9,136 nt of DNA from Legionella genomosp. 1. GTDB taxonomy: Bacteria; Pseudomonadota; Gammaproteobacteria; Legionellales; Legionellaceae. The notes below the pieces were generated by a model, which worked only from the letters and a program-made list of their open reading frames with translations, was not told where the DNA came from and searched no databases. Each line of letters opens with the position of its first letter. The stretch's first letter is position 1. This document shows positions 8,736 through 9,136 of this stretch, piece by piece. The position numbers were made by a program, and so were the translations under genes. Location: assembly GCA_945901145.1 (NCBI GenBank), contig CAMDJY010000047.1:1-9136 (forward strand), read 5' to 3'.

Positions 8736-8942
8736 TCCATCTTTTTTAAAAGCCGCTGGCATAGGTTCCTGTGAGCGAGGCGGGGCCGTGCTTAATGCAT
8801 TAAGTACTAATAATAATAAAAAAGAAAATAAAAAAATAAAGAAAAATAATTTTGCGATATAAGTCATCGTCGTCATTTGTTTTCGATATCCAAACAACCC
8901 TGTAATGATAGCGGCGACCAAACAAAACAATAATGCAACCAT
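8670..8942 (-). CDS. DUF1328-like (YtjA/UPF0391-type) small membrane protein with extended C-terminus
   Basis: Ninety residues read on the minus strand. The first 50 resemble DUF1328 small membrane proteins: ALLFCLVAAIITGLFGY followed by IAKLFFFIFLFSFLLLLV, i.e. a hydrophobic segment, a GLFG turn, an IAK-x-LFFIFL block and a second hydrophobic segment. Known members are about 50-60 residues, so the last 40 residues, which are hydrophilic and include PPRSQEPMPAAFKKDG, are an unexplained tail. The ATG at 8942 has AAGG (complement of 8953-8956) ten bases upstream. The tail overlaps the end of the convergent 85-residue gene by 66 bp. The family match is by eye and moderate; the Gly-rich turn usual after GLFG is replaced here by RKQMTTM. 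The role of the family is unknown. Confidence 0.58.
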   Translation of the reverse strand: MVALLFCLVAAIITGLFGYRKQMTTMTYIAKLFFFIFLFSFLLLLVLNALSTAPPRSQEPMPAAFKKDGLAATIAHLALHTISRFKTLPH

Positions 8943-9038
8943 ATTTGACTTACCTTATTATATCTATTTACTATTGAGCATAGCATAAATATATTATTCT
9001 CAAGGATTGATTCTGCTTTAATTTCTTGGATATCCTTA

Positions 9039-9070
9039 ATTAGTCCAATAGCTTATACTATTGGACTAAT
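9039..9070. repeat. Perfect 13-bp inverted repeat
   Basis: ATTAGTCCAATAG (9039-9051) and CTATTGGACTAAT (9058-9070) are exact reverse complements around the loop CTTATA. No T-run follows on either strand, so it is not a classical rho-independent terminator. It could be an operator, a transcript-stabilising hairpin, or a palindromic target next to the putative insertion-sequence end about 20 bp to the right. Confidence 0.8.
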
Positions 9071-9089
9071 GGTGGAGATGATAAGGGCC

Positions 9090-9136
9090 TGATTCAACTC
9101 ATAAGTGCAACCACGCAGCATTAGGGCTTTTCCAAC
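9090..9136. mobile_element. Possible terminal repeat of an IS30-family element (runs off the window)
   Basis: The segment starting TGATTCAACTCATAAGTGCAAC (first 20 bases only matter: GATTCAA, then GTGCAAC) resembles terminal inverted repeats of IS30-family elements as I remember them, which share a GATTCAA...GCAAC core. Read on the minus strand it contains GTTGCACTT ATGAGT TGA, similar to the Val-Ala-Leu end of some IS30-type transposases. However, a stop codon lies a few codons upstream in that frame, so this could be non-coding or decayed. No transposase is visible because the window ends here, so this remains a suggestion. Confidence 0.3.

Noticed and set aside
8791..8804. Perfect 14-bp palindrome CTTAATGCATTAAG
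   Set aside because: It lies in the coding part of the minus-strand gene, is AT-rich, has no partner copy and no adjacent promoter, so it is probably chance.

Overview
The window looks like chromosomal DNA of a low-GC gammaproteobacterium, probably in or near the Legionellales. This is an inference from gene content: an Lcl-like (Legionella collagen-like) surface protein, a MutH nick endonuclease (restricted to gammaproteobacteria), a single LolC/E-type permease with LolD, and mreBCD. No rRNA, tRNA or species-specific marker is present. Almost everything is on the + strand.

Layout. (1) 1-2027: a small two-repeat cysteine-rich secreted-type protein whose start may lie outside the window, then a tightly packed run of an FmdB-type zinc-ribbon protein, a DUF502 membrane protein and MutH. 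The last three overlap one another by 4 and 32 bp. (2) 2091-3987: an accessory surface-protein unit with its own likely promoter, a small beta-barrel outer membrane protein, a collagen-like protein with an Lcl-type C-terminal domain, and a textbook rho-independent terminator. (3) 4032-5949: the lipoprotein-release ABC transporter, one permease gene overlapping lolD by 8 bp. (4) 6051-8447: mreB-mreC-mreD, overlapping by 23 and 4 bp, the scaffold of the rod-shape cell-wall machinery. A small secreted protein with exactly spaced cysteines follows 30 bp after mreD. (5) 8670-9136: a minus-strand DUF1328-like small membrane protein that overlaps the preceding gene tail to tail, a 13-bp perfect inverted repeat, and what may be the terminal repeat of an IS30-family element running off the right edge.

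Most of the window is conserved envelope housekeeping (lipoprotein trafficking, cell shape) plus mismatch repair. The least routine part is the OMP plus collagen-like cassette inserted between mutH and the lol genes. It looks like a cell-surface adhesion locus whose 25-triplet Gly-X-Y stalk is encoded by near-identical DNA repeats and so could vary in length. The two small cysteine-patterned proteins at either end have no function I can name. I did not find a clearly new multi-gene defence or mobile system.
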